A stretch of 64,000 bases of DNA from an uncultured Eggerthellaceae bacterium (GTDB taxonomy: Bacteria; Actinomycetota; Coriobacteriia; Coriobacteriales; Eggerthellaceae). The translations under genes were made by a program, and so were the position numbers. Of this stretch, positions 10,358 to 18,693 are shown piece after piece (position 1 is the first letter of the stretch; each line of letters opens with the position of its first letter). Location: contig CAUDUM010000004.1 of assembly GCA_958452575.1 (NCBI GenBank), positions 124,001-188,000 of the forward strand, in the 5' to 3' direction. The notes beneath the pieces are model-generated. The model did not search any database. It saw nothing but the letters and a program-made list of their open reading frames with translations, and had not been told where the DNA came from.

Positions 10358-10666
10358 CTAGCGGGCGAACCGCTTGATGAGCTGCATGGCCTCATCGATG
10401 ATCTCGGTGTTGCCGCGCTGGACCTGCTCGACCACGCAGGTTTCCAGATGATCCTGCAGCATCAGCGCCGAAACGTTGTGGATGGCGCTTTCGGCTGCGG
10501 CGAGTTGCGTGAGCACGTCCCCGCAGTAGCGGTTGTCGTCAAGCATATCCTTGACGCCGTTCAGCTGGCCGATAGCGCGATTGAGGCGCTTCTTCAGATC
10601 AGCTTGAAACGCCGCCGAGCGCGGGGTTTCCTTGTGATGGCATGAGCAGTTATTGCACTCGGCCAT
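10358..10666 (-). CDS. csoR: Copper-sensing transcriptional repressor CsoR
   Basis: This 102-residue DUF156-family repressor releases DNA on binding Cu(I). The three ligands are visible as Cys in RYCGDVL, His in AIHNVSAL, and Cys in HLETCV. The N-terminus has an extra Cys/His-rich run (CNNCSCHH) that could bind metal too. The ATG at 10666 follows a GGGAGG ribosome site and starts MAECNNCSC; the longer frame would begin upstream of the promoter. Two operator palindromes lie directly upstream, so it controls itself and copA. Confidence 0.93.
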   Translation of the reverse strand: MAECNNCSCHHKETPRSAAFQADLKKRLNRAIGQLNGVKDMLDDNRYCGDVLTQLAAAESAIHNVSALMLQDHLETCVVEQVQRGNTEIIDEAMQLIKRFAR

Positions 10667-10682
10667 GATCAGTCCTCCCTTC

Positions 10683-10699
10683 ATACCCCCTAGGGGTAT
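10683..10699. promoter_or_regulatory. CsoR operator 2 (leader)
   Basis: The palindrome ATACCCCCTAGGGGTAT lies between the predicted start site and the csoR ribosome-binding site. It is the pseudo-inverted GC-tract repeat recognised by CsoR proteins and matches the operator 39 bp upstream. Confidence 0.8.
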
Positions 10700-10716
10700 A
10701 TTGTTTTTCGGCAAGG

Positions 10717-10744
10717 AGTATATACCCCTCAGGGGTATTGTCAA
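10717..10744 (-). promoter_or_regulatory. csoR-copA promoter with operator 1 in the spacer
   Basis: On the minus strand -35 TTGACA (10744-10739) and -10 TATACT (10722-10717) are 16 bp apart. The palindrome ATACCCCTCAGGGGTAT (10722-10738) occupies the spacer exactly, so a bound CsoR tetramer would exclude RNA polymerase. Confidence 0.85.
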
Positions 10745-10829
10745 CATGATAGGAGACAGACGGCACCGACTGACATGCTTCGCGAACCAGCACGGCGGCA
10801 AACGCCCTGACGACGGCTCGATCCAAACC

Positions 10830-10857
10830 TTGTTGGACCTGAACCCAACTCTATAAT
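10830..10857 (+). promoter_or_regulatory. Candidate promoter upstream of the XRE regulator
   Basis: TTGTTG (10830-10835) and TATAAT (10852-10857) are separated by 16 bp, which would give a leader of about 105 nt to the ATG at 10969. A second -10, TATACT at 10956-10961, lies 7 nt before that ATG and would give a leaderless mRNA. Confidence 0.5.
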
Positions 10858-10968
10858 TCCTACTATTTATCTAGAAGTTGTGAATTAGTTGAAAAGTTGC
10901 GCAACATTTTGCTGAATGGTTCACTTTCGTATATCTCTAATGAGGAAAACTCTCGTATACTCCCCCAC

Positions 10969-11238
10969 ATGAGTGAGCGTATCGAAATAGAATTCGGCAA
11001 CCGCGTCCGCAGGCTTCGCGAGGAGGCGGGGCTTTCGTCCCGCGAGTTCGCCTTGATGATCGGCCGCAGCAAAGCTTACATCATCCAGCTCGAAAACGGG
11101 CACCGCAACGTCTCCCTTGACACCATCGAGCGCATCGCCGCCGGCTTGGGTCTGAGCTTCGCCGAGTTGTTCGCCGATCTTGATACGCACGTCCAGGTCG
11201 GCGCGATCAATCGCCGCACCCCCCCCCCACGACGATAA
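10969..11238 (+). CDS. XRE-family helix-turn-helix regulator
   Basis: This 89-residue protein is a single Cro/CI-type DNA-binding domain: RVRRLREEAGLSSREFALMIGRSKAYIIQLENGHRNVS, then a dimerisation helix. The ATG at 10969 matches the domain start. No Shine-Dalgarno is close to it, and a TATACT box ends 7 nt upstream, so translation may be leaderless. The 3' end crosses a run of ten C residues (11219-11228) that encodes the last prolines; slippage there would change only the tail. No partner gene is obvious, so the target is unknown. Size and fold resemble controller proteins and small phage repressors. Confidence 0.8.
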   Translation: MSERIEIEFGNRVRRLREEAGLSSREFALMIGRSKAYIIQLENGHRNVSLDTIERIAAGLGLSFAELFADLDTHVQVGAINRRTPPPRR

Positions 11239-11608
11239 TCGAGAACTAGACGACGCGCTTCCCTCGATACCCTTTTCCAACACCTCCATGCTGATCTAGC
11301 GGGCAAGGCGGCTGCAGCGCTGCGCTTTGCGCTGTGCGAGACCTCAGTCCCGATGCGCCGTTTCGACGCTGCTTCACGTATTTCTCCGCTCCGGAACAAT
11401 CTCGCAACAGCCCTGAAACCTCCAAGTGGCACACTTCTATCTTAATCCCAGCCAATTGCCGTAAATAACGTTTTGGCTGGTGCGCATTCAAGCGCAACGG
11501 GGTACAATGCGCGGCAACATAATTGAGCGGCGCGCGCTTCACAGGGGCGTATCGATCACTCGGTTTCGATGCGAAAGCGCGCGCTGCGATCCGCAAGGAG
11601 GGGAGATC
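11239..11608. other. Intergenic region before the acetamidase gene
   Basis: No gene is supported. A TACAAT box at 11503-11508 could be the -10 of the acetamidase promoter, but no good -35 lies at the right distance. Otherwise I see nothing in it. Confidence 0.4.
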
Positions 11609-12523
11609 ATGCAGATCATCGATTCACAGGTTTACACGTTTTCCAAGGACAACGCCCCCTGCGCCACCGCGGCGCCGGGCGATACGCTGTTGTTCAAGAC
11701 GCTGGACTGCTTCTCCAACCGCATCCCCGACGAGTCGGTGACGATGGCGGATCTGGACTACACCTATGGGTTCGCCAATCCCGCCGCCGGTCCCGTATTC
11801 ATCGAAGGCGCGGAGCCGGGCGATGTCTTGGTTGTGGATGTCTACGACATCCAGGTGGCCGACGAGGGCACCATCGCCACCGATGACCACTGCGGCCCGC
11901 TGTTCGAAACAACCGGCTACCGCACCAAGAAGGTCCCGATCGTCGACGGATTCGCGCTGTTCAATGAGGTGAAGATCCCGGTGCGTCCGATGATCGGCGT
12001 GATCGGCTGCGCGCCTGACGGAGAGGACGTGATCGACGGCTTCGTGGGCGATCACGGCGGCAACATGGACAACAAGCTTATCCGCAAGGGCGCGCGCCTG
12101 TACTTCCCCGTGCGTGTTCCGGGCGCGTTGCTGCAGATGGGCGATGTGCATGCCGCCATGGGCGATGCCGAGTTGTGCGGCACCGGCATCGAGATCCCCG
12201 CCGAGATCACCGTGAAGGTTTCGCTGATCAAGAACTTCGAGCTGCACTGGCCCGTCCTCGAGACCGACGATAAATGGTACGTCAACGCCAACGCCCAGGA
12301 ATACAACGAGGCACTGGTCAACGCCAGCAAGGAGATGCAGCGCCTGCTGGTCGACGTCACCGGATGGGACGGCGTCGAAGCGTACATGTACCTGTCGGTG
12401 GCGGGCGATGTGGAGATCAACCAGGGATGCAAGCCCTGCGAGGTGCAGCTGAGCTTGCGCCTGGGGATTCCCAAGTTGGCAGAATTCCCGGCGCTGCTTC
12501 CCTCACCTGCGCGATCCCGCTAA
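11609..12523 (+). CDS. Acetamidase/formamidase family protein
   Basis: This 304-residue protein belongs to the FmdA/AmdA family, which hydrolyses short amides such as formamide or acetamide to ammonia and the acid. Family features seen are GDVLVVDVYDIQV, IGVIGCAP, the metal-site region DHGGNMDNK, and the GDVHAAMGDAELCGTGIEI segment. The ATG at 11609 follows AAGGAGGGGAG; an upstream in-frame start is less likely. It is followed after a hairpin by an APC permease on the same strand, which suggests but does not prove linked uptake and hydrolysis. The natural substrate is not determinable. Confidence 0.85.
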   Translation: MQIIDSQVYTFSKDNAPCATAAPGDTLLFKTLDCFSNRIPDESVTMADLDYTYGFANPAAGPVFIEGAEPGDVLVVDVYDIQVADEGTIATDDHCGPLFETTGYRTKKVPIVDGFALFNEVKIPVRPMIGVIGCAPDGEDVIDGFVGDHGGNMDNKLIRKGARLYFPVRVPGALLQMGDVHAAMGDAELCGTGIEIPAEITVKVSLIKNFELHWPVLETDDKWYVNANAQEYNEALVNASKEMQRLLVDVTGWDGVEAYMYLSVAGDVEINQGCKPCEVQLSLRLGIPKLAEFPALLPSPARSR

Positions 12524-12542
12524 AATAGCGCCTTGCTCTTTT

Positions 12543-12579
12543 GACGGGGAGCGCGCTCGGTCGCGAATCGCTCCCCGTC
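12543..12579. terminator. Hairpin after the acetamidase gene, possible terminator
   Basis: An 11-bp stem (GACGGGGAGCG with its complement) is followed about 12 nt later on the plus strand by TTTCCATTTTT. The T-run is displaced, so termination is uncertain. Confidence 0.45.
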
Positions 12580-12685
12580 ATCGAGCACTTTCCATTTTTC
12601 GGTTTCACCGCATGCTGCTTTCGGCGATAGGCGGCACGCGTTGAAATAAGCGAATTAGCTTACGCATATATAAGAGGAGGAAACA

Positions 12686-14086
12686 ATGGCAGAGACTAAG
12701 ACGGCGCAGGCCGTCGACACCGGCCAGAAGGAGCTCGAGAGCTTCGGTTACAAGCAGGAGCTGCGCCGCGGCATGGGGCTGTGGGACGTCGTGCTGTACG
12801 GCGTGCTGTTCATGGTGGTTATCGCACCGCAGTCCATCTTCGGCGGCATCCAGCTGAACAGCCACGGCATGACGCCGCTGGTCTACATCATCGGCTTCGT
12901 TGCCATCCTGTTCACCGCGATGAGCTACATGCGCATGAGCAAGCGGTTCCCCATCGCCGGTTCCGTGTACTCGTATGTGCAGCGCGGCATCAACCCGCAT
13001 GTGGGCTTCATCGCTGGCTGGCTGATCCTGTTGGACTACATCCTGGTCCCCGGCTTGCTGATCGTCATGGTGATGAACTGGGGTACCGCGCTTATCCCCA
13101 ATAGCCCGGCATGGCTGTGGGGCATCGTGTTCATCGCGTTCAACACGTTCGTGAACATCCGCGGCATCCATCTGAACCGTGGTATGGACTGGATCATCTT
13201 CGTCATCGAGGTCGTCGCGCTGATCGCCTTCATCGCGCTGGGCTGCAACTTCCTGGCCAATGGCGGCGCGGACGGCTTCACCATCGCCCCGCTGTATCAG
13301 GAGGGCGAGGTCACGCCGCAGTTCATCGCCTCCGGCATCTCTCTGGCGGCGCTGTCGTTCCTCGGCTTCGACGGCATGTCGACGCTGGCCGAAGAGACGC
13401 GCGAGCCCGAGAAGAACATCGGCAAGGGCATCATCATCGCGCTGTGTTTCATCATCGTGGTGTTCGTGGCGCAGACCTACATCGCTGCCGCCGTCCAGCC
13501 TGACTGGGCCAACACCGATCCCGATATGGGCTTCTTCGACTCCGTCATGATCGTCGGCGGACAGGGCCTCTACATCTTTATGCTGGTCGTCAACATCATC
13601 GCCATCGGCATCGCCAACATCATGAACGCGCAGCTGGCCTCTTCGCGCCTGCTGTACTCGATGGGCCGCGACGGCGTCATCCCGCGCGTCTTCGGCAAGG
13701 TGCATCCCAAGTACCAGACTCCTTGGTTCGCCTCGCTGTTTCTGGGCGTCGTCACGCTGTGCCTTGCACTGCCGCTGATGGACCGCATGAACGACCTGGC
13801 CGAGTTCGTCAACTTTGGCGCACTGTCCTCGTTTGTGATGCTGAACTTTGCCACGTTCCTGTTCTTCTTCGTGCGCGAAGGCAAGCGCAAGACGTTCGGT
13901 GACTGGGTGAAGTATCTCATCTGCCCGTGGATCGGCATTGTCATCTTGGTGTACGTGTTCACCGGTTTCCAGACAGCCACCTACATCGTCGGCGTATGCT
14001 GGCTGGTCATCGGCCTGATCATCGGTGCGGTGAAGTCGAAGGGCTACAAGGAGGTCCCCGAAGCGTTCAAACATCTGGAGGTGTAA
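12686..14086 (+). CDS. APC-superfamily amino acid/amine permease
   Basis: This 466-residue membrane protein has about twelve transmembrane helices. Family signatures include the first helix with VLYGVLFMVVIAPQSIFGG, and SFLGFDGMSTLAEETREPEKNIGKG in the helix 6 to helix 8 region, which marks the amino acid/polyamine/organocation superfamily. The ATG at 12686 has GAGGAGG upstream. A strong terminator follows. The substrate could be an amino acid or an amine; the neighbouring amidase-family gene hints at nitrogen scavenging. A 565-residue antisense frame over this gene is a shadow. Confidence 0.9.
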   Translation: MAETKTAQAVDTGQKELESFGYKQELRRGMGLWDVVLYGVLFMVVIAPQSIFGGIQLNSHGMTPLVYIIGFVAILFTAMSYMRMSKRFPIAGSVYSYVQRGINPHVGFIAGWLILLDYILVPGLLIVMVMNWGTALIPNSPAWLWGIVFIAFNTFVNIRGIHLNRGMDWIIFVIEVVALIAFIALGCNFLANGGADGFTIAPLYQEGEVTPQFIASGISLAALSFLGFDGMSTLAEETREPEKNIGKGIIIALCFIIVVFVAQTYIAAAVQPDWANTDPDMGFFDSVMIVGGQGLYIFMLVVNIIAIGIANIMNAQLASSRLLYSMGRDGVIPRVFGKVHPKYQTPWFASLFLGVVTLCLALPLMDRMNDLAEFVNFGALSSFVMLNFATFLFFFVREGKRKTFGDWVKYLICPWIGIVILVYVFTGFQTATYIVGVCWLVIGLIIGAVKSKGYKEVPEAFKHLEV

Positions 14087-14133
14087 CGGCGCGCGGAGAC
14101 GCCTAGCGTAGGTGGCGCCTAGCGTAGCGATTT

Positions 14134-14170
14134 GAAAACCCGGGTCGAAAGGCCCGGGTTTTTGCTTTTT
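14134..14170 (+). terminator. Rho-independent terminator after the permease
   Basis: A near-perfect stem (AAAACCCGGG with CCCGGGTTTT) around a short loop is followed by TTTTTGCTTTTTG on the plus strand. The A-run on the other side could make it bidirectional. Confidence 0.9.
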
Positions 14171-14374
14171 GAGAGGGTCGGGCAAAGCGCACCGTCCCGC
14201 GGTCGATGCAACTATCAACGTCGCCGCCAGCCAGCAGTACGCTATTCGAAGCAGCAGAGCGCTTTCTCGACAGAACGCCTTCCCAGCATAACGCTCCCTC
14301 ATGGAGCGAATCTAGGAACATGGAGTCAGCTCGGAAAGCGCATAGCAGGCAATCGGCCTCGTATGAGTCGGACC

Positions 14375-14538
14375 CAAACTGGAAACCGGTACTCTTTTCC
14401 AGTTTCAGCGGCGCGTTTTTCACAGACCTGTGGTTTCTGCCGTTTTGAAGCCCGTATACGGCCTCGAAACTGGAAGTTTTCACTGTTCTGTGCCGAAAAC
14501 GCATTTCAAACTGGAGAAAAGTACTGGTTTCCAGTTTG
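14375..14538 (+). repeat. MITE-like palindromic element, copy 1
   Basis: This 164-bp unit starts CAAACTGGAAACCGGTACT and ends with the near-complement AGTACTGGTTTCCAGTTTG, giving terminal inverted repeats of about 30 bp. Each terminus is itself an imperfect palindrome of the motif AAACTGGA/TCCAGTTT, and a further AAACTGGAA lies in the middle. A second copy of the same length and orientation is at 22524-22687, with 10 differences by eye (about 94% identity). It has no open frame of note, so any movement would need a transposase in trans. Confidence 0.85.
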
Positions 14539-14646
14539 AAAGGAGATGCGCGGCGGCTTCCCCTGAGTGGGATCAGAACTGGACATCCGCGACGATCACC
14601 TCCGCCCAGGCTAGCTCCGCCCGAGCGCAACCTTGACCTGAAGCGG

Positions 14647-14750
14647 ACGAGCCCGGGCGGAGGGGGCCCGGGCTCGTTGCGTTGCTCGGCGCGCGTGGAG
14701 GGGTCTCGCGCCGTTGGCTATTTCGGGAAGGGCCGAGGGATGCCCTTCCC
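14647..14750. repeat. Two GC-rich hairpins beyond the hydrolase A stop
   Basis: A 12-bp perfect stem (14647-14658 with 14666-14677, ACGAGCCCGGGC) and a 9-bp stem (14725-14733 with 14742-14750, GGGAAGGGC) lie past the 3' end of the minus-strand hydrolase. Neither has a clear T-run. They may slow or end transcription from either side. Confidence 0.5.
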
Positions 14751-14766
14751 AATCAGGACCCATCCC

Positions 14767-16770
14767 CTACGCGTAGAAATAGGTCAGGTAGTGGAAGCGG
14801 GTGCCGCCGTAGAGCACGCCCATGATGCAGGCGATGGTGCCCACGAGCAGGGCGCACAGCCAGATGTTGCCCGTCTTCTTGTAGATGAAGGTCGAGCCGC
14901 ACACGGCAACCGTCATGCCGACCGGCAAGCCCCAGATGCGTTGGGTGTCCAAACCCATGCCCCACAGCCAATTGGTGTCGGCGGGGCTGCCGATGGTCTG
15001 CAGGTACCACTTCACCGCGACGATCACGATGACCACCGTCACGCCGATGACCAGGTTCACGGCCATCGCGATCAGCAGGTCCTTGGTCTCGTTGCCGGTC
15101 GTGGGCAGGCGGCGGATGATGTTCATGTCGAAAGACAGGATCACGAACGCCACCAGGAAGACCGCCAGGTAGTTCAAATACACCGGGATCTTGCTGACGG
15201 GCAGATCCTTCACGCCGAAGAACCAGGCGTAGAAGTCGGTGCCCAGCACGTTGAGCTGCAGCTGCGTGTAGCCGAAGCCAACCGCCACCGCGATAGCAGC
15301 GACCAAGGCGCTCTTGCCGATCATCAGCGCGATGCCCTTGGCGCGCCCGCCGCGCGTGGTGCGCTCGGCGTAGTCGGCCGGAGTCAGGCCGAGCTCGGTC
15401 AGGCCGATCTGCTTCTTCTTGCGCTCGGTGAGCATGAACACGATGAAGCCGATGGTCGCCACGATGGTCAGACCGCAGATCACGCCGAAGCCCATGTTGG
15501 AGTAGCCCATGTTGAAGCCGATTTCGCGCAGGTTGGCGTAGAAACGGCCGCCCACGATGCCGAACGCATCGGTCTTGATAACTAGGTAGGGCACCAGCAG
15601 GCCGATAAGCGATGCGATGACCAGGCCCGTGCCGCGGAAACCGACGTTGCGAGCCAGCGGGCGCTTGACAGCCGCGAACGCGGGCACTTCCTCGATCAGC
15701 AGCAGCGCGGTGGCGAACACGAACGCAGCCCAAGCGAAGATGCCGAACAGGCCGGTGTAGTCCTTGATCGGCCACGCCTGATCGTTGGCGTCGATGTAGT
15801 TGGGAACATCGTCGCCGACCATCTGCTGGCCGTAGTCGAGCAGATGCCCGATGCACTGTGTCGTGACGAACGCCGCTTCATGGATGCGCTCGTACTCGAT
15901 CTGATAGATGAAACCGTCGCCTTCAGCGAAGGAGCCGTACACGGTGTCGGCCTCGACCTCGGTCGCGTTCTCGTAACCGGGGTACTTCTGCAGCATCGAC
16001 AGGCCCTGCTCCTGCATGGAAGCGACCTTTTCCTCATGAGTCGCGCCATCAAGCTCGACGGCGCCCATCAGCGCGGCAACGTTGCCGTCGTAGCCGTTCC
16101 AAGCATCCGCGTATTCCGTATCCTCTGGAATCATGAGGACCGGGGATGCAAGCAGGATGCCCTTCGCATCATGCATCGCGCCGACCGCAGCAGCGGGAGT
16201 GGATCCCATGGAGTGGCCGGAGCTCAGGATATTGTCGGTGTCGACATAAGGCAGAGTCATCGTGTACTCATAGAACATCTCGGCCTCGTCGATAAGCGAC
16301 CTGGGCGTGAGTGCGCCGGTCTGGCTGCCGTCGAAATAGCCCTGGGAATCGCCCGCGCCGAACAGATCCGGTGCCACCACGACGAAACCGCGGCGGGCGA
16401 ACTCCATCGCCCACGACTCGTGGTTGCGCGCGTTGCCCGCATTGCCGTGGAACATGAGGATCGCCGGCGCCTGATCCTGGTCGGTCGCGTTCGCGGGACG
16501 GTAGACCAAACCGCTGAACTCGGCGCCATCGTTGCCCGACAGCTTGATGCGATCGATGGTGACGTTGCCCCAACCGGTGACGACACCCCAGTTGACGATC
16601 GAGGCCAGCAGCACGATGATCAGCGTGATGCACCAGCCCCGGCGCACGTTGCGCTTGCGGCGCTTCTGCTTCTCGGGATCGTAGAAGTCCGCTCGGAGCT
16701 TCTCGTCCATAAGGCGGTCTTTTTCCGCCTGGGCGGCTCGCTTGGCCGCCCTCTCTTCTTTCGTAGCCAT
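14767..16770 (-). CDS. Membrane-anchored alpha/beta hydrolase with polytopic C-terminus (paralogue A)
   Basis: This 667-residue protein begins with a basic, charged cytoplasmic tail (about 45 residues), one membrane segment (CITLIIVLLASIVNWGVV), then an alpha/beta-hydrolase domain with the oxyanion region MFHGNAGNARNH and nucleophile elbow GHSMGS. A conserved His in ERIHEAAF may complete the triad. The C-terminal half has about nine membrane helices. The catalytic domain should lie outside the cytoplasm. The start at 16770 has GGAAGGGG upstream. It is a close paralogue of the gene at 18694-20757 and is divergent from a membrane LuxR regulator. Substrate unknown; ester or lipid hydrolysis or acyl transfer are possibilities only. 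Confidence 0.85.
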   Translation of the reverse strand: MATKEERAAKRAAQAEKDRLMDEKLRADFYDPEKQKRRKRNVRRGWCITLIIVLLASIVNWGVVTGWGNVTIDRIKLSGNDGAEFSGLVYRPANATDQDQAPAILMFHGNAGNARNHESWAMEFARRGFVVVAPDLFGAGDSQGYFDGSQTGALTPRSLIDEAEMFYEYTMTLPYVDTDNILSSGHSMGSTPAAAVGAMHDAKGILLASPVLMIPEDTEYADAWNGYDGNVAALMGAVELDGATHEEKVASMQEQGLSMLQKYPGYENATEVEADTVYGSFAEGDGFIYQIEYERIHEAAFVTTQCIGHLLDYGQQMVGDDVPNYIDANDQAWPIKDYTGLFGIFAWAAFVFATALLLIEEVPAFAAVKRPLARNVGFRGTGLVIASLIGLLVPYLVIKTDAFGIVGGRFYANLREIGFNMGYSNMGFGVICGLTIVATIGFIVFMLTERKKKQIGLTELGLTPADYAERTTRGGRAKGIALMIGKSALVAAIAVAVGFGYTQLQLNVLGTDFYAWFFGVKDLPVSKIPVYLNYLAVFLVAFVILSFDMNIIRRLPTTGNETKDLLIAMAVNLVIGVTVVIVIVAVKWYLQTIGSPADTNWLWGMGLDTQRIWGLPVGMTVAVCGSTFIYKKTGNIWLCALLVGTIACIMGVLYGGTRFHYLTYFYA

Positions 16771-17112
16771 GTTTCCCCTTCCGGATGCATCCGACGTTCC
16801 GGCATGCGGTATCGTCGAATTCCCTTGTATCGGTTCGCCTTCCCTCCTTTCCTCGGCGATACCTTTTCGACCTTCCGATTCGGAGAAAGTGTCGCGCCTG
16901 AGCCCCTTTTGCACATCCGACTATGAAAAAACAGGGGTGTAAACCGATAAACCCCTTCATCTACGACTCCCGCCATCAGGCATTTTTAAGTAAAGTATTA
17001 CGTAAGGGATCGCATTTCGGCACGTTGAGAGCCGCGTGCGAAAGAGACAGCGGCTGTCGCGTGGCAGATTTGCAGCAGACAAGCCGAATGGGCAATCGAG
17101 GGAGGGAAGCCA
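16771..17112. other. Divergent intergenic region A
   Basis: This space between hydrolase A and LuxR A must hold both promoters. I see an inverted pair AGGGGT...ACCCCT with a 12-nt spacer around 16933-16956, and an AT-rich stretch near 16981-17000 that could be a promoter. The 8-mer ACAGGGGT at 16931 recurs on the opposite strand in the equivalent region B (near 20933). No gene is supported. Confidence 0.4.
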
Positions 17113-18519
17113 ATGAGAACAGGGCGCTTCGATGTGGTGCTTCGCTCCGTCGCCGGCATCCCCCTCGCGTTCTACGGATACGCGTTCCAAAAAGCATGGA
17201 TATCCATCGAGTCGGTTCCCTCCGCAGCGCTTGTCCTAGGTCCCGATCTGATCCCTGGCGGCATCCTCAATGCACTTGTCGCCATCGTCCTGGGAATCCT
17301 CGCGCTCAAATTCAACTCACATCGCTTCCGCCGCGTTCTTCTCTACGTAGGAACCGGACTCCAGCTTGCCGCTGCGGCGCTGCTCATCACCGTGCCCTTC
17401 GTCGACTACCCTCCTGAGGTGTTCGCCTTTGCGACAGCGATAGCAGGTACAGGAGGCGTGGTGCTGATGTCCGCGCTCTGGGTCGACCTTTATTCGCTGC
17501 TCAATCCCGTTCGCGTCGCCTATCTCAACGCTGTCGCGATCATCCTCGCGCAGGCGCTTATCTTCATCGTGGAAGGTAACGAGCTTTCCCGCGTGCTCGC
17601 TGTGCTCGCGGTCATCCCGATCATAACGGCCTGCCTTTACATCGTCGGCGCGCATAGTGGAGCAAAGGAGAATCCTCCTGCCAAGATCAGCAAGGCAAAG
17701 TTCCTTTTTCCCTACAAAGCCGTGTTGTTCATCGCCGTTTATTCCTTGGCCTACGGAGTAGCAGCAGTGGATGTGAGCGTCATCAGCGCGCGCTACACCG
17801 CCGTCGTGCCTGCGGCGATCGTTCTGCTTTTCGTCTTCCTCAACACCAAGCGCTTTAACATCTCCATTTTGATCCGCATGGCACTGCCTTTGATGTTGTC
17901 GGGGTTCCTTTTGATCTCGTTCATACCCGAGGAGCTGCACGCAGCATCGTCGTTCATGTTGTATTCGGGCTTTGCCACCATGGAGATGCTTCTGTTCCTC
18001 ATGGTGTGCACCATCTCATACAGCTCGGGCACCTCGGCTATCTGGTTGTTCGGCATCTTGGGAGGCACCCAGTTTCTGATGCGTGGTATCGGCACCATGG
18101 TGGGCGGATTCGCCATGTCATCTTTGGGTGACGCGCAGTACACCGTCCTCAATATCGCTGCCATTGTCGCAGTTGTGCTTGTGAGCCTGACTCTCATGTC
18201 CGAGAAGAGCCTCTTCTCATTTTGGGGAGCCAAAAGCCAAGCCGGCACGACCGAAGACGGCTCGATCGCAAACGAAGCCGACTCCCCCGCAGACGACTCC
18301 CTTGAGATCCGCATCAACACCCTGAGCGCCTCTTATGCGCTGATCGATCGCGAGACTGAGGTCCTCTACCTTGCCGTGAAGGGAAAGACCAACAACCAGA
18401 TCGCCCGCGACATGTTCATCTCGATCGGCACGGTGAAGGCCCACCTCTACCACATCTACCAGAAACTCGGCATCCATACGCGCAAAGAGCTGTTCGCGCT
18501 GTTGGATGTAAAAAAGTAG
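17113..18519 (+). CDS. Polytopic membrane LuxR-family regulator (paralogue A)
   Basis: This 468-residue protein has about twelve hydrophobic segments over residues 10-375 and a C-terminal LuxR helix-turn-helix (DRETEVLYLAVKGKTNNQIA, then SIGTVKAHLYHIYQKLGI). The N-terminus shares the motif GIPLAFYGY with paralogue B. GGAGGG lies 6 nt before the ATG at 17113. This layout, common in Eggerthellaceae, suggests a one-component sensor that detects a small molecule in or across the membrane and acts on adjacent genes. The divergent hydrolase A is the likely target; this is inference. Confidence 0.88.
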   Translation: MRTGRFDVVLRSVAGIPLAFYGYAFQKAWISIESVPSAALVLGPDLIPGGILNALVAIVLGILALKFNSHRFRRVLLYVGTGLQLAAAALLITVPFVDYPPEVFAFATAIAGTGGVVLMSALWVDLYSLLNPVRVAYLNAVAIILAQALIFIVEGNELSRVLAVLAVIPIITACLYIVGAHSGAKENPPAKISKAKFLFPYKAVLFIAVYSLAYGVAAVDVSVISARYTAVVPAAIVLLFVFLNTKRFNISILIRMALPLMLSGFLLISFIPEELHAASSFMLYSGFATMEMLLFLMVCTISYSSGTSAIWLFGILGGTQFLMRGIGTMVGGFAMSSLGDAQYTVLNIAAIVAVVLVSLTLMSEKSLFSFWGAKSQAGTTEDGSIANEADSPADDSLEIRINTLSASYALIDRETEVLYLAVKGKTNNQIARDMFISIGTVKAHLYHIYQKLGIHTRKELFALLDVKK

Positions 18520-18577
18520 CGTGGCTTTGAATCCGAGCGCACGGGAGCACGCACCTATCTACCCATGCAGAATGACC

Positions 18578-18613
18578 ATGGAGCCCGAGAAGAGACTCGG
18601 GCTCCATTTTGTT
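18578..18613 (+). terminator. Rho-independent terminator of LuxR A
   Basis: An 11-bp stem (TGGAGCCCGAG and its complement) with a 6-nt loop is followed by TTTTGTT on the plus strand. Confidence 0.88.
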
Positions 18614-18693
18614 CGGCACAGTGGGAGGGGGACACCGCGCCATGGGATATGTCTTGCATGGAAACCGTCTAGTCGGCGATCTCCATCATCGTT

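Noticed and set aside
10756..10801. Upstream start for csoR
   Set aside because: It would place the start codon before the TTGACA/TATACT promoter; the ATG at 10666 has a ribosome site and the proper N-terminus.
12605..14302. 565-codon minus-strand frame opposite the APC permease
   Set aside because: The sequence is His/Asp/Gln-rich nonsense typical of antisense frames, and the permease is unmistakable.
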